Notes: a model not told the origin generated them from the letters alone. 31,640 nucleotides of DNA from CAZAFM01 sp964484395 (GCA_964484395.1 CAZAFM010000016.1:1-31640), one strand, 5' to 3'. Shown: positions 16,353-24,155, numbered from the stretch's first letter. Translations and numbers: made by a program.

Positions 16353-16748
16353 CTACCAAATACTACAAAGAGCTTCGCCGCCTACATTCTCTTTATAAGC
16401 GTTCTCATTGCTAAGCACACCTTTTGATGTACTCACCACTATAGTTCCATATCCATTTTTAAACTTTTTAAGCTCATCTCGTCCTCTATAGACTCTCCTG
16501 CCTGGCTTTGAGATTCTTTTAATCTCATTTATAACACCTCTACCTCTATCATCATACTTAAGAGCAACAACAATAAACTTCTTATTTCCCTCTTCATCAA
16601 CCTTGAAACTCTCTACATAACCCTTGTCAACAAAGATTTGTACAGTAGACTCCATAGTCTTTGAGTAGAGTAGTTTTGTTGTATCAAGTCGTCTCAAACT
16701 TGCATTTCTTATTCTTGTCAAGCCATCAGCTATAATATCATTTAACAT
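16353..16748 (-). CDS. rpsH: 30S ribosomal protein S8
   Basis: 131 residues beginning MLNDIIADGLTRIRNAS, with the S8 C-terminal motif YGTIVVSTSKGVLSNENA. It is a primary binder of the 16S central domain; in E. coli it also represses spc-operon translation at rplE. I saw no matching mRNA mimic near rplE here. It lies 10 bases after rpsN. Confidence 0.97.
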   Translation of the reverse strand: MLNDIIADGLTRIRNASLRRLDTTKLLYSKTMESTVQIFVDKGYVESFKVDEEGNKKFIVVALKYDDRGRGVINEIKRISKPGRRVYRGRDELKKFKNGYGTIVVSTSKGVLSNENAYKENVGGEALCSIW

Positions 16749-16758
16749 ATCTACTCTC

Positions 16759-16944
16759 CTACCAGCTTGCTTTTCTAACGCCAGGGATTAAACCTTCGTT
16801 AGCCATCTTTCTTAGACATATTCTGCAAAGTCCAAAGTCTCTATAAACTGACTTTGGTCTACCACAAATGCTACATCTAGTATAAGCTCTTACCTTGAAC
16901 TTTGGCTTTCTTTGCTGTTTAGCTATCATACTCTTTTTAGCCAT
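16759..16944 (-). CDS. rpsN: 30S ribosomal protein S14, zinc-binding type (type Z)
   Basis: 61 residues, the short S14 form. Two CxxC pairs (CSIC and CRIC) bind zinc, unlike the roughly 100-residue zinc-free form of E. coli. It functions in the small-subunit head. The ATG at 16944 overlaps the rplE stop by one base. Confidence 0.97.
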   Translation of the reverse strand: MAKKSMIAKQQRKPKFKVRAYTRCSICGRPKSVYRDFGLCRICLRKMANEGLIPGVRKASW

Positions 16945-17492
16945 TATTTTCTCCCTTTAGTAAAAGGCACACCAAAAGCTTCTAGTAGCTTAAATGCCTC
17001 TTTGTCACTATTAGTTGTAGTTACCACTGTAATATTCATACCATGTACTTTTACTATCTCATCATAAACAATTTCAGGAAAAATTAACTGTTCATTAAGC
17101 CCGAAGTTGTAATTTCCTCTACCATCAAACCCATTTGCAGATATACCTCTAAAGTCTTTAACTCTAGGAAGTGCAACTGAGATTAACTTATCTAAGAAGT
17201 TGTACATATTATCACCTCTAAGTGTTACTTTAGCACCTATTGGCATACCTTCTCTTACTTTAAAGCCAGCAACAGACTTTTTAGCCTTTGCTATAACTGC
17301 TTTTTGCCCAGTGATAAGAGTGATTGTATCTGCCACATTTTGGATGATTTTAGAATCTCTACTTGCCTCACCAGCGCCAACACTTACAACTATCTTCTCT
17401 ATCCTAGGAACTAGCATAGGGTTTTTAATCCCTAACTCCTCTTTTAGCTTAGGAAAAAACTCTTTTTTATACTTTTCTTGAAGTCTATTCAT
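16944..17492 (-). CDS. rplE: 50S ribosomal protein L5
   Basis: 182 residues with the L5 blocks GQKAVIAKAKKSVAGFKVRE and PIGAKVTLRG, then DFRGISANGFDGRGNYNFG. It binds 5S rRNA in the central protuberance and contacts P-site tRNA. It lies 5 bases after rplX. Confidence 0.98.
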   Translation of the reverse strand: MNRLQEKYKKEFFPKLKEELGIKNPMLVPRIEKIVVSVGAGEASRDSKIIQNVADTITLITGQKAVIAKAKKSVAGFKVREGMPIGAKVTLRGDNMYNFLDKLISVALPRVKDFRGISANGFDGRGNYNFGLNEQLIFPEIVYDEIVKVHGMNITVVTTTNSDKEAFKLLEAFGVPFTKGRK

Positions 17493-17497
17493 TGTGC

Positions 17498-17728
17498 CTA
17501 TCCTTCAACTTTTTTTACATTACTGATGTGGACTGGCATCTCTTTGCTATCAAATCCACCCTTTGGATTTTGATCAGTTGGTTTTATAGCCTTTTTTACA
17601 ACTTTACAACCCTGAACCAAAACTGACTCATTTTTTGGTAGAACCTGAAGAACCTCACCGGTTTTACCCTTATCATCACCTGCGATAATCTCTACTTGAT
17701 CACCTTTTTTTATCTTCATCTTAACCAT
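17498..17728 (-). CDS. rplX: 50S ribosomal protein L24
   Basis: 76 residues, a compact L24 with the KOW motif (KKGDQVEIIAGDDKGKTGEV) and the NPKGGFDSKEMPVHISNV end. It is an assembly initiator at the 5' domain of 23S rRNA. GGAGG lies 7 bases before the ATG at 17728, which overlaps the rplN stop as TAATG, so this start is preferred over the second Met. Confidence 0.97.
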   Translation of the reverse strand: MVKMKIKKGDQVEIIAGDDKGKTGEVLQVLPKNESVLVQGCKVVKKAIKPTDQNPKGGFDSKEMPVHISNVKKVEG

Positions 17729-18096
17729 TATAGAACCTCCGGTGCAAGAGAGACTATCTTCATAAAGTTAGCATATCTAACTTCTCTAGCTATAGGACCA
17801 AAAATCCTAGTACCCATAGGCTCTCTTTTGTTATCCAAAATAACAGCAGCATTGTCATCAAACCTAATAAGTGATCCATTCTCTCTTTGAATCTCTTTTC
17901 TAGTTCTAACAACAACAGCTTTTATGACCTGTCCCTTTTTAACTTTACCATTTGGTAGGGCTTTTTTTACAGATGCGACAATAACATCACCTATTCTAGC
18001 GTATCTTCTTTTACTACCACCAAGAACTTTGATACACATAATCTCTTTAGCACCACTGTTATCAGCAACATTTAGTCTTGAAAAACTCTGTATCAT
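17728..18096 (-). CDS. rplN: 50S ribosomal protein L14
   Basis: 122 residues beginning MIQSFSRLNVADNSGAKEIM, the L14 signature, with RFDDNAAVILDNKREPMGTR in the centre. It sits at the subunit interface (bridge B8). Its ATG overlaps the rpsQ stop as ATGA, which implies coupled translation. Confidence 0.98.
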   Translation of the reverse strand: MIQSFSRLNVADNSGAKEIMCIKVLGGSKRRYARIGDVIVASVKKALPNGKVKKGQVIKAVVVRTRKEIQRENGSLIRFDDNAAVILDNKREPMGTRIFGPIAREVRYANFMKIVSLAPEVL

Positions 18097-18350
18097 ATCT
18101 CAGTCCTTTTAGTAAGCACTCTATTTAGAGTAAATCTTTTTCTTCTAGAGATAGGTCTACACTCAATAGCTTCAATAGTATCACCAACATTAATTTGGTT
18201 ATCTTCATCATGAACTATATATTTTTTAAACTTCTTTACAAACTTGTGATATCTAGGGTGAAGAACTTGTCTGGTTACTAGAAGTGTTATACTTTTATCT
18301 CCAGCTTTTTTTACAACTTCACCCTGGATAACTCTTTTATATCTATCCAT
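18093..18350 (-). CDS. rpsQ: 30S ribosomal protein S17
   Basis: 85 residues, an OB-fold protein with GEVVKKAGDKSITLLVTRQ, HPRYHKFVKKFKKYIVHDE and the GDTIEAIECRPISRRKRF signature. It is a primary binder of 16S 5' domain RNA. The start overlaps the rpmC stop by one base. Confidence 0.97.
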   Translation of the reverse strand: MDRYKRVIQGEVVKKAGDKSITLLVTRQVLHPRYHKFVKKFKKYIVHDEDNQINVGDTIEAIECRPISRRKRFTLNRVLTKRTEI

Positions 18351-18547
18351 TACTTAGCTCCTTTTTGAGCACTAAATGCTGTCTTTAGTTTCGCTATGTC
18401 CCGCCTTGTACTTCTTAGCTCAGAAGTGTTTTGAAGTTGCATAGTTTTTAGTTTTAGCTTTAGTTCAAATAGCTCTTTTTTCTTTTCACCTAGCTTCTCT
18501 TGAAGCTCACTTGCACCTAGCTCAGCAATCTCAGTATATTTCATTTT
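18350..18547 (-). CDS. rpmC: 50S ribosomal protein L29
   Basis: 65 residues from the start MKYTEIAELGASELQEKL, a helical hairpin protein at the exit tunnel. The frame extends three codons further to an ATG at 18556, but the L29 family begins at this second Met, which lies inside the end of rplP. The two genes overlap by 17 bases. STRRDIAKLKTAF is the conserved C-terminal helix. Confidence 0.95.
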   Translation of the reverse strand, partial: KMKYTEIAELGASELQEKLGEKKKELFELKLKLKTMQLQNTSELRSTRRDIAKLKTAFSAQKGAK

Positions 18548-18956
18548 CCATCTCACTTGTCACAATTTTACATTTAAAAGGAAGCTTGCTCATAGCTCTA
18601 GTAAGTGCTTCTCTTGCAAGCTCTTCACTAACACCAGCCATCTCATATATCACACGACCTGGCTTGATATTCATAACCCACTTCTCTACTGCACCTTTAC
18701 CTTTACCCATTCTTGTTTCAAGTGGCTTTGCAGTAACAGGCTTATCTGGGAAAACTCTTATCCAGACTTTACCGCTTCTTTTAATATGTCTAGTCATAGC
18801 AATCCTAGCAGACTCTATCTGTCTAGAATCAATTCTTCCATGCTCAACAGCTTTTATACCAATAGAACCAAAGGAGAGTTTGTTACCTCTAGAGGCTTTT
18901 CCTCTGTTTCTACCCTTCATCTGCTTTCTATATTTAGTCTTTTTTGGCATCAACAT
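18531..18956 (-). CDS. rplP: 50S ribosomal protein L16
   Basis: 141 residues beginning MLMPKKTKYRKQMKGRNRGK, with the L16 motif RKAMTRHIKR-like AMTRHIKRSGKVWIRVFPDK and the arginine-rich loop near KPLETRMGKGKGAVEKWV. It organises the A-site and 5S rRNA region. It is 2 bases after rpsC. Confidence 0.98.
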   Translation of the reverse strand: MLMPKKTKYRKQMKGRNRGKASRGNKLSFGSIGIKAVEHGRIDSRQIESARIAMTRHIKRSGKVWIRVFPDKPVTAKPLETRMGKGKGAVEKWVMNIKPGRVIYEMAGVSEELAREALTRAMSKLPFKCKIVTSEMENEIY

Positions 18957-18958
18957 GG

Positions 18959-19657
18959 TTATTGCCTCCCTCTTCTTCTTTTACCTTCACCTGCTTCATC
19001 TTTTTTTGTATCATTGTGAGAAAAACCTTTTTGAAGCACCTCACCTTTAAATACCCAAACTTTTATACCTATAATCCCATAAGTAGTCATAGCCTCAGCA
19101 AATCCATAATCAATCTTAGCTCTAAAAGTATGTAATGGAACTCTTCCTTCCATATACCACTCTTCTCTAGCCATTTCAGCTCCACCAAGTCTACCAGCAA
19201 GCTTTATCTTCACGCCTTTAGCACCTGATTTCATAACATTTTGCATAACTCTTTTCATAGCCCTTCTAAAAGCCACCCTTCTTTCAAGCTGAGTTGCAAT
19301 GTTTTCAGCTGAGAGCTGGGCTGAGAGCTGAGGTCTCTTAAGCTCTTTGATATTTATATTTATATCTTTTTGAACTATCTTTTTAAGAGCATCTTTTAGC
19401 TTCTCTATATCTGCACCTTTTTTACCTATAATAATTCCAGGTCTTGCAGATACAACTGTCACTCTAAGCTTCTTAGCAGTTCGCTCAATAATAATATCAT
19501 CAATACCTGCATAAAAAAGTTCTTTTTTGAGGAACTTTCTAATCTTACTATCTTCTTGTATATTTGCAGGCATACTATTAAAATTCGGATACCATCTTGA
19601 TTCCCAGTTTCTATTTATTCCTAGTCTTAAACCTATAGGACTAACTTTCTGACCCAT
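18959..19657 (-). CDS. rpsC: 30S ribosomal protein S3
   Basis: 232 residues beginning MGQKVSPIGLRLGINRNWES, with a KH domain (GIIIGKKGADIEKL) and a C-terminal domain with GAKGVKIKLAGRLGGAEMAR. It lines the mRNA entry channel. The tail is Lys/Arg rich (GKRRRGRQ). Its start overlaps the rplV stop by one base. Confidence 0.98.
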   Translation of the reverse strand: MGQKVSPIGLRLGINRNWESRWYPNFNSMPANIQEDSKIRKFLKKELFYAGIDDIIIERTAKKLRVTVVSARPGIIIGKKGADIEKLKDALKKIVQKDININIKELKRPQLSAQLSAENIATQLERRVAFRRAMKRVMQNVMKSGAKGVKIKLAGRLGGAEMAREEWYMEGRVPLHTFRAKIDYGFAEAMTTYGIIGIKVWVFKGEVLQKGFSHNDTKKDEAGEGKRRRGRQ

Positions 19658-19992
19658 TATTTACCCTCTCTTTCATCAGCTGCTACCTCTACAAAAATAT
19701 GTGATGTTGGTTTTCTAATAGGAGTAGCTCTTCCTCTTGCTCTTGGTCTAAACCGTCTAAGAACAGGACCTGCATCTACTCTACAACTAGAAATTACTAC
19801 TTCCTCCGCATCAAATCCACCATTTGCAACTGCTGAGGCGATAACTTTTGAGATTATCTTAGCAGCTTTATTAGGTGTAAACTCAAGGCTTGCCATCGCA
19901 ATCTCTGCGTTCATACCTGTAACTTCTCTAGCTATTAGTCTAGCTTTTGTTGGAGAGAGTCTAATGTATCTTAACTTCGCTATACTCATCAT
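19657..19992 (-). CDS. rplV: 50S ribosomal protein L22
   Basis: 111 residues with the L22 pattern YIRLSPTKARLIAREVTGM and the C-terminal hairpin RFRPRARGRATPIRKPTSHI that extends into the exit tunnel, the site of macrolide-affecting mutations. The first Met of two (MMSIAKLRY) is given; the second is also possible. It lies 7 bases after rpsS. Confidence 0.97.
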   Translation of the reverse strand: MMSIAKLRYIRLSPTKARLIAREVTGMNAEIAMASLEFTPNKAAKIISKVIASAVANGGFDAEEVVISSCRVDAGPVLRRFRPRARGRATPIRKPTSHIFVEVAADEREGK

Positions 19993-19999
19993 ACTCTCC

Positions 20000-20281
20000 T
20001 TACTTACCTATCTTTTTTTGAACAGAGCCCTTGTGACCCTTAAATGTTCTAGTAGGAGCAAACTCGCCTAGTTTATAACCGACATGGTTCTCAGTTACAT
20101 ACACAGGAACAAACTGTCTTCCGTTGTGTACATTGAAAGTCAGACCAATCATATCTGGTAAGACAGTACTTCTTCTTGACCAAGTTTTTATAGGCTTATG
20201 AGAGCCCTCTGCCTTAGCTTTTTCCACTTTTTTCATAACATGGTCATCAACAAATGGACCTTTTTTTAGTGATCTTGCCAT
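20000..20281 (-). CDS. rpsS: 30S ribosomal protein S19
   Basis: 93 residues beginning MARSLKKGPFVDDHVMKKV, with the DMIGLTFNVHNGRQFVPVYV core and the end LGEFAPTRTFKGHKG. It pairs with S13 in the small-subunit head. It is 3 bases after rplB. Confidence 0.98.
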   Translation of the reverse strand: MARSLKKGPFVDDHVMKKVEKAKAEGSHKPIKTWSRRSTVLPDMIGLTFNVHNGRQFVPVYVTENHVGYKLGEFAPTRTFKGHKGSVQKKIGK

Positions 20282-20284
20282 ATG

Positions 20285-21118
20285 CTACCTTTTACTTTTT
20301 CTTCTAGTTATTATGAGCTTATCGCTCTGCTTCTTTCTTCTGGTTTTATAGCCTTTAGTTGGAAGCCCCCAAGGAGTAGTAGGATTACCACTTGAACCAG
20401 TTTTACCTTCACCACCACCGTGTGGGTGATCTATTGGGTTCATAGCACTACCTCTTGTTTGAGGTCTAATACCTTTATGTCTGTTTCTTCCAGCTTTTCC
20501 TATTACCATGTTCATAAAGTCTTCATTACCTACATTTCCCGCAGTAGCCATACACTCACCAAGTATGTATCTTAGCTCGCCACTAGGAAGCTTTATGATG
20601 ACATATTTGCCTTCTCTACCACTTATCTGAGCACTAGCTCCTGCACTTCTTGCAAGCTTCGCTCCCGCACCTGGTTGCATCTCTATATTATGAACAACAG
20701 TACCTATTGGAAAGCTTCTAAGCTTCATAGCATTCCCTGGCTTTATATCTAGCCCCTTCTCTGCTGAAGCTACTTTATCACCTAGATTTAGACCAGAAGG
20801 CTTGATGATATATCTCTTCTCACCATCGGGATATTTGATTAGTGCAATTCTGCAGTTTCTATATGGGTCATACTCTATTGTTGCTACAGTACCTTCAATA
20901 TCAAACTTATTTCTTTTAAAGTCAATGATTCTATAAAGCTTTTTAGCGCCTCTCTCTTTGTGTCTTGAGGTAATTCTACCGTTGTTATTTCTACCTGCAG
21001 TTGCAGGAAGTTTAACGGTTAGGGATCTCTCAGGTTTGTTTGTTGTTATATCCTCACTACTAACAGTAGTTACATACCGTCTTGAAGGAGTATATGGTTT
21101 ATATGTTTTTATTGCCAT
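20285..21118 (-). CDS. rplB: 50S ribosomal protein L2
   Basis: 277 residues with the GRNNNGRITSRHKERGAKK block, the SH3-like middle domain and the NPIDHPHGGGEGKTG segment holding the conserved His implicated at the peptidyl-transferase centre. It is a primary 23S rRNA binder needed for subunit association. It is 10 bases after rplW. Confidence 0.98.
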   Translation of the reverse strand: MAIKTYKPYTPSRRYVTTVSSEDITTNKPERSLTVKLPATAGRNNNGRITSRHKERGAKKLYRIIDFKRNKFDIEGTVATIEYDPYRNCRIALIKYPDGEKRYIIKPSGLNLGDKVASAEKGLDIKPGNAMKLRSFPIGTVVHNIEMQPGAGAKLARSAGASAQISGREGKYVIIKLPSGELRYILGECMATAGNVGNEDFMNMVIGKAGRNRHKGIRPQTRGSAMNPIDHPHGGGEGKTGSSGNPTTPWGLPTKGYKTRRKKQSDKLIITRRKSKR

Positions 21119-21128
21119 GTTGTTTTCC

Positions 21129-21410
21129 TTACGCCGTTATACTTTCTAGATTTGCGCCTTCAGGAAGTTTCACATAAAACTTCTTCACTTCAGGTCTTTT
21201 ACCAGCTACCCCTCTAAACCTTTTTGGCTTTGGATGAACTCTTAGTGAGTTTATCTTTAGAGGAACAAGCCCAAAATACTCTCTAAAAATCTCTTTTAGC
21301 TGATTTTTACTTACGCCCTTTGCTGTCTGAACTACAACAATCCCATCTTCATGCTGAGCTATTGACTTCTCTGTATAAAGTATTGCTTTTATATCTGTTA
21401 TATCTGCCAT
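21129..21410 (-). CDS. rplW: 50S ribosomal protein L23
   Basis: 93 residues with ILYTEKSIAQHEDGIVVVQT and the basic loop HPKPKRFRGVAGKRPEVKK. It sits at the exit tunnel and is the docking site for trigger factor and SRP. It is 2 bases after rplD. Confidence 0.97.
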   Translation of the reverse strand: MADITDIKAILYTEKSIAQHEDGIVVVQTAKGVSKNQLKEIFREYFGLVPLKINSLRVHPKPKRFRGVAGKRPEVKKFYVKLPEGANLESITA

Positions 21411-21412
21411 AA

Positions 21413-22024
21413 TCAGCCCTCTTTTGTGATTTTTTCAAAAAGTGCCTTTTCGATAACCACCGCTGCAAACACACCTACTAAGTATGGATTTACCTCTTGG
21501 ATATCAGCCAAATAAGACTCTTTAAGATTTCTGAAACTTAAAAATGTTTGCTCATCATACTGCTCTGTAATAAACAACACATCTTTTTGTCCTAATGCTT
21601 TATAGATTGCATAAGCATCTTTTGTTTTTCCACTCTCAACTTTTATTGAGTCAACTACAAATAGCTTTCCTGCACTTGCTTTTTGCTCTAGAGCGTACTT
21701 AAATGCAAGTGTTACTTGTTTTTTGTTAACTTTTAAGTTGTAGTTTCTAAGTGTTGCACCGTGTGCTTTACCACCTCCAACCATTACAGGTGAACTCATA
21801 CTACCAGCTCTAGCCCTTCCGGTTCCTTTTTGCATCCATGGCTTTCTTCCACCACCGCTAACCATTGCTCTTGTTTTAGTAAGAGCACTGTTCTCACGGA
21901 TAGCTGCCATATAACTTTTAGCAAAAAGGTAGAAGTTGTGAGGATTTATCTCTTTAAAACTCTCAGGAAGAGCAACTTCATTGCTCTTTTTAAAATCTTT
22001 ATCAACTACTATTGCGCTACTCAT
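21413..22024 (-). CDS. rplD: 50S ribosomal protein L4
   Basis: 203 residues with the extended loop RAMVSGGGRKPWMQKGTGRA (about 54-73) that lines the exit tunnel. In E. coli L4 represses the S10 operon through its leader; the rpsJ leader here has a hairpin, so a similar role is conceivable. The start overlaps the rplC stop by 4 bases. Confidence 0.98.
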   Translation of the reverse strand: MSSAIVVDKDFKKSNEVALPESFKEINPHNFYLFAKSYMAAIRENSALTKTRAMVSGGGRKPWMQKGTGRARAGSMSSPVMVGGGKAHGATLRNYNLKVNKKQVTLAFKYALEQKASAGKLFVVDSIKVESGKTKDAYAIYKALGQKDVLFITEQYDEQTFLSFRNLKESYLADIQEVNPYLVGVFAAVVIEKALFEKITKEG

Positions 22025-22602
22025 TTAACTATCCTTATCTTCCCGTATGCATTACTATGTCCGGATACTGAACCTTTTACTACAAGCACACCACTCTCTT
22101 TATCAAAAGACAGAATCTCATTTTGTACTGTAGTTTTATCAACACCATAGTGACCTGGCATCTTTTTTCCAGCCATTACACGACCTGGGAATTCTGCATT
22201 ACCGATTGACCCTACTCTTCTGTGAAATCTACTACCATGAGTTTCAGGACCTCCAGAGAAGTTCCATCTTTTCACAACACCCTGAAAACCTCTACCTTTA
22301 CTATCAAAAGTAGCCTTTACTCTCTTAGCACCTTCAAGTGCACTCACATCAAGCTCGCCTGCCTCTGTGTTTGCTACATTTAGCTCCACAAATCTATTGA
22401 ACTCTTTTGAAAGACTATATTTCTTCTGTTGTCCTTCAATTGCCTTGTTTGTCTCTTTTCCTCTTGAAAAAGCAACTAAAGCTTTACCGTTCTCTTTTAC
22501 TTCGCATACTTTTGCGTCAACTACTTTAAGTAGAGTTACATTTACCGCAGGAACGGAAACGGTTCTACTCATACCTATTTTTTGAACTATAAACTCCATC
22601 AT
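22021..22602 (-). CDS. rplC: 50S ribosomal protein L3
   Basis: 193 residues with KGRGFQGVVKRWNFSGGPET and the Gly/Arg loop RRVGSIGNAEFPGRVMAGKK approaching the peptidyl-transferase centre. It is an assembly initiator. The ATG pair at 22602 and 22599 follows AAGGA by 4 or 7 bases; the second (MEFIVQKIGMSR) may be the real start. Confidence 0.97.
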   Translation of the reverse strand: MMEFIVQKIGMSRTVSVPAVNVTLLKVVDAKVCEVKENGKALVAFSRGKETNKAIEGQQKKYSLSKEFNRFVELNVANTEAGELDVSALEGAKRVKATFDSKGRGFQGVVKRWNFSGGPETHGSRFHRRVGSIGNAEFPGRVMAGKKMPGHYGVDKTTVQNEILSFDKESGVLVVKGSVSGHSNAYGKIRIVK

Positions 22603-22609
22603 ACCGTCC

Positions 22610-22921
22610 TTATTTATCCAAAGATATTACTTCTACATCTACTTCTGGTGCCAAGTCTAGCTTCATAAGCGAATCAACTGTCTCACCTGTTGCAGAAACA
22701 ATATCTATTATTCTTGCGTGAATTCTTATCTCAAACTGTTCTCTTGAGTCTTTGTTGACATGCGGTGATTTTAGTACCGTATATCTTCTTGTTTTTGTAG
22801 GAAGAGGGATTGGTCCTCTAATCTCAGAACCTGTTCTCTTTACAGCCTCAACGATAGATGACACTGATCTATCAAGCACTCTGTGGTCATAAGCTTTAAG
22901 CTTTAGTCTAATCTTCTCCAT
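22610..22921 (-). CDS. rpsJ: 30S ribosomal protein S10
   Basis: 103 residues from MEKIRLKLKAYDHRVLDRSV, with GPIPLPTKTRRYTVLKSPHV and the C-terminal PEVDVEVISL. S10 is a small-subunit head protein and also the NusE antitermination factor. The frame runs open to 23011, but the start at 22921 matches the family and is preceded by AAGGA with five-base spacing. It is the first gene of the mega-operon; no fusA/tuf genes precede it. Confidence 0.98.
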   Translation of the reverse strand: MEKIRLKLKAYDHRVLDRSVSSIVEAVKRTGSEIRGPIPLPTKTRRYTVLKSPHVNKDSREQFEIRIHARIIDIVSATGETVDSLMKLDLAPEVDVEVISLDK

Positions 22922-22941
22922 GGATATCCTTTTAAAGAACT

Positions 22942-22973
22942 CGCAAATCTTGGGCAACAAACTGCCATTTGCG
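22942..22973. promoter_or_regulatory. Hairpin in the rpsJ 5' leader, with terminator shape on the plus strand
   Basis: CGCAAAT (22942-22948) pairs with ATTTGCG (22967-22973), and an inner GGCA (22953-22956) pairs with TGCC (22963-22966) around a six-base loop. On the minus strand it lies about 10 bases after the predicted transcription start and ends 20 bases before the rpsJ ATG. On the plus strand it is followed directly by eight T (22974-22981), an intrinsic terminator for antisense transcription. Pairing is seen; function is inferred. Confidence 0.6.
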
Positions 22974-22990
22974 TTTTTTTTGGAAGCGTG

Positions 22991-23019
22991 ATTATAGTTA
23001 AATAAGAACATGGTGTCAA
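22991..23019 (-). promoter_or_regulatory. rpsJp: Consensus sigma70 promoter of the S10-spc-alpha operon
   Basis: On the minus strand TTGACA (23019-23014) and TATAAT (22996-22991), both perfect consensus hexamers, are separated by exactly 17 bases. The start would be near 22984, giving a leader of about 62 bases before rpsJ. A consensus -35 box is uncommon in Campylobacterota, which fits the high expression needed for this operon. Confidence 0.88.
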
Positions 23020-23049
23020 GAGATTTAGGGGGTTTAAAGTAAAACTTCG

Positions 23050-23055
23050 TATAAT
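23050..23055 (+). promoter_or_regulatory. Candidate -10 box for the ATPase-rnhB-leuC-mobA operon
   Basis: A perfect TATAAT lies 30 bases before the TTG start at 23085, with an AT-rich region but no clear -35 box upstream. It is back-to-back with the rpsJ promoter (23014-23019 is the rpsJ -35 box). A short inverted repeat, TTTCCTTT (23059-23066) with AAAGGAAA (23070-23077), follows it. Confidence 0.5.
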
Positions 23056-23084
23056 TTGTTTCCTTTAAAAAAGGAAATTAAAAC

Positions 23085-24155
23085 TTGAGGATAGAAACTG
23101 TGGAGATTTTGGAGTATTTTTTTCAAAACAGCGCTTATAAAAAAACTATATTAAAAAGAAAAGTAGAGATATCGCACCCAAAAACTCAAATTATAGGTGC
23201 TCCAAAAGTGGGTAAAAGCTCCCTAATGCATGAGTACATTAAATCACTGAAAAAAAACAGCTTTTTGTACATTGACCTAAATGATGCAAGAACTAGCTTT
23301 GATCCAAACTCACTTGATGGGTTTTGTAGAGAAAAAGGGCTTGAGTATCTCATAGTAGATAACTACTTATATAATTTCAAGCTTCCAGATGTAAAAAACA
23401 TCATCATCTCATCTGATATTTTTGTGGAGCTTGAGGGATTTACTCCTATTTTTCTTGGTGGACTTGACTTTGAAGAGTACATATCTTTTACTAAAAAAAC
23501 AACTTCTCCAGAGCACGCATTTTCTACATATATAAAAGATGGGGTCTTGCCAGAGATAGTCTCATTAGAAGATAGTGAAAAAATAAAAAGACTTCAAGAG
23601 ATACCAAAGCTCATTACATCTGATACTCAAGAGGAGGATGTTTTGAGATTTTTGCTGCGTTTCCTAGGGCTTGAAGTATCTATCCATCAGCTCTTTACAC
23701 TATACAAAAAAGAGGAGCGAATATCAAAAGATAGGTTTTATGAGATTTTTAAACGATTTAAAAGCAGAGGAATTATTTTTGGAGTTCCTATACAAGAGAG
23801 TGGAGGTAGGACTTCTAGGCTCTACTTTTATGACTATGGTTTGAAAAACGCTAATATGATAGAAAAAGACTTTTTAAAAACATTTTCAAATCTGGTTTTT
23901 TTGGAGCTACAAAGCAGGTTCACAAAGATAGAAGCAAATAGCTATGGAGACTTTGTGTGTGAGTATGAAAGTCTTTTTATAATAACACCTTTTGCTTCAG
24001 AGACTATTTTATTAGAGAAGATTAAAAAATATAAAGATAAAATCACAACTTACAAAGAGATAAAAATAGTTAGTATGAGTTTAGCAACAAAGTTAGATTT
24101 TGCTAATAGAGAGATTGAGGTTGTACCTTTTTGGGAGTGGGCGCTTAGTGAGTAA
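23085..24155 (+). CDS. AAA-type ATPase with a C-terminal region resembling DUF4143 proteins
   Basis: 356 residues. Walker A is GAPKVGKS (38-45). The Walker B strand reads LEYLIVDNYL with D92 followed by Asn rather than the usual Glu. IIISSD near 105-111 resembles the next strand of the AAA_14 fold. The C-terminal half carries a winged-helix-like segment and a restriction-nuclease-like tail, as in DUF4143 proteins. Such ATPases are widespread and their function is mostly unknown. The start is TTG at 23085 (AAGGA 9 bases upstream, inside a small hairpin) or GTG at 23100 (GAGGA 8 bases upstream). It is divergent from rpsJ and overlaps rnhB by 8 bases. Confidence 0.75.
   Translation: MRIETVEILEYFFQNSAYKKTILKRKVEISHPKTQIIGAPKVGKSSLMHEYIKSLKKNSFLYIDLNDARTSFDPNSLDGFCREKGLEYLIVDNYLYNFKLPDVKNIIISSDIFVELEGFTPIFLGGLDFEEYISFTKKTTSPEHAFSTYIKDGVLPEIVSLEDSEKIKRLQEIPKLITSDTQEEDVLRFLLRFLGLEVSIHQLFTLYKKEERISKDRFYEIFKRFKSRGIIFGVPIQESGGRTSRLYFYDYGLKNANMIEKDFLKTFSNLVFLELQSRFTKIEANSYGDFVCEYESLFIITPFASETILLEKIKKYKDKITTYKEIKIVSMSLATKLDFANREIEVVPFWEWALSE

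Noticed and set aside
22922..23011. Longer S10 start at 23011 (30 extra residues)
   Set aside because: The extra residues do not match S10, and the region contains the promoter and leader hairpin. The start at 22921 has a good ribosome binding site and the family N-terminus.
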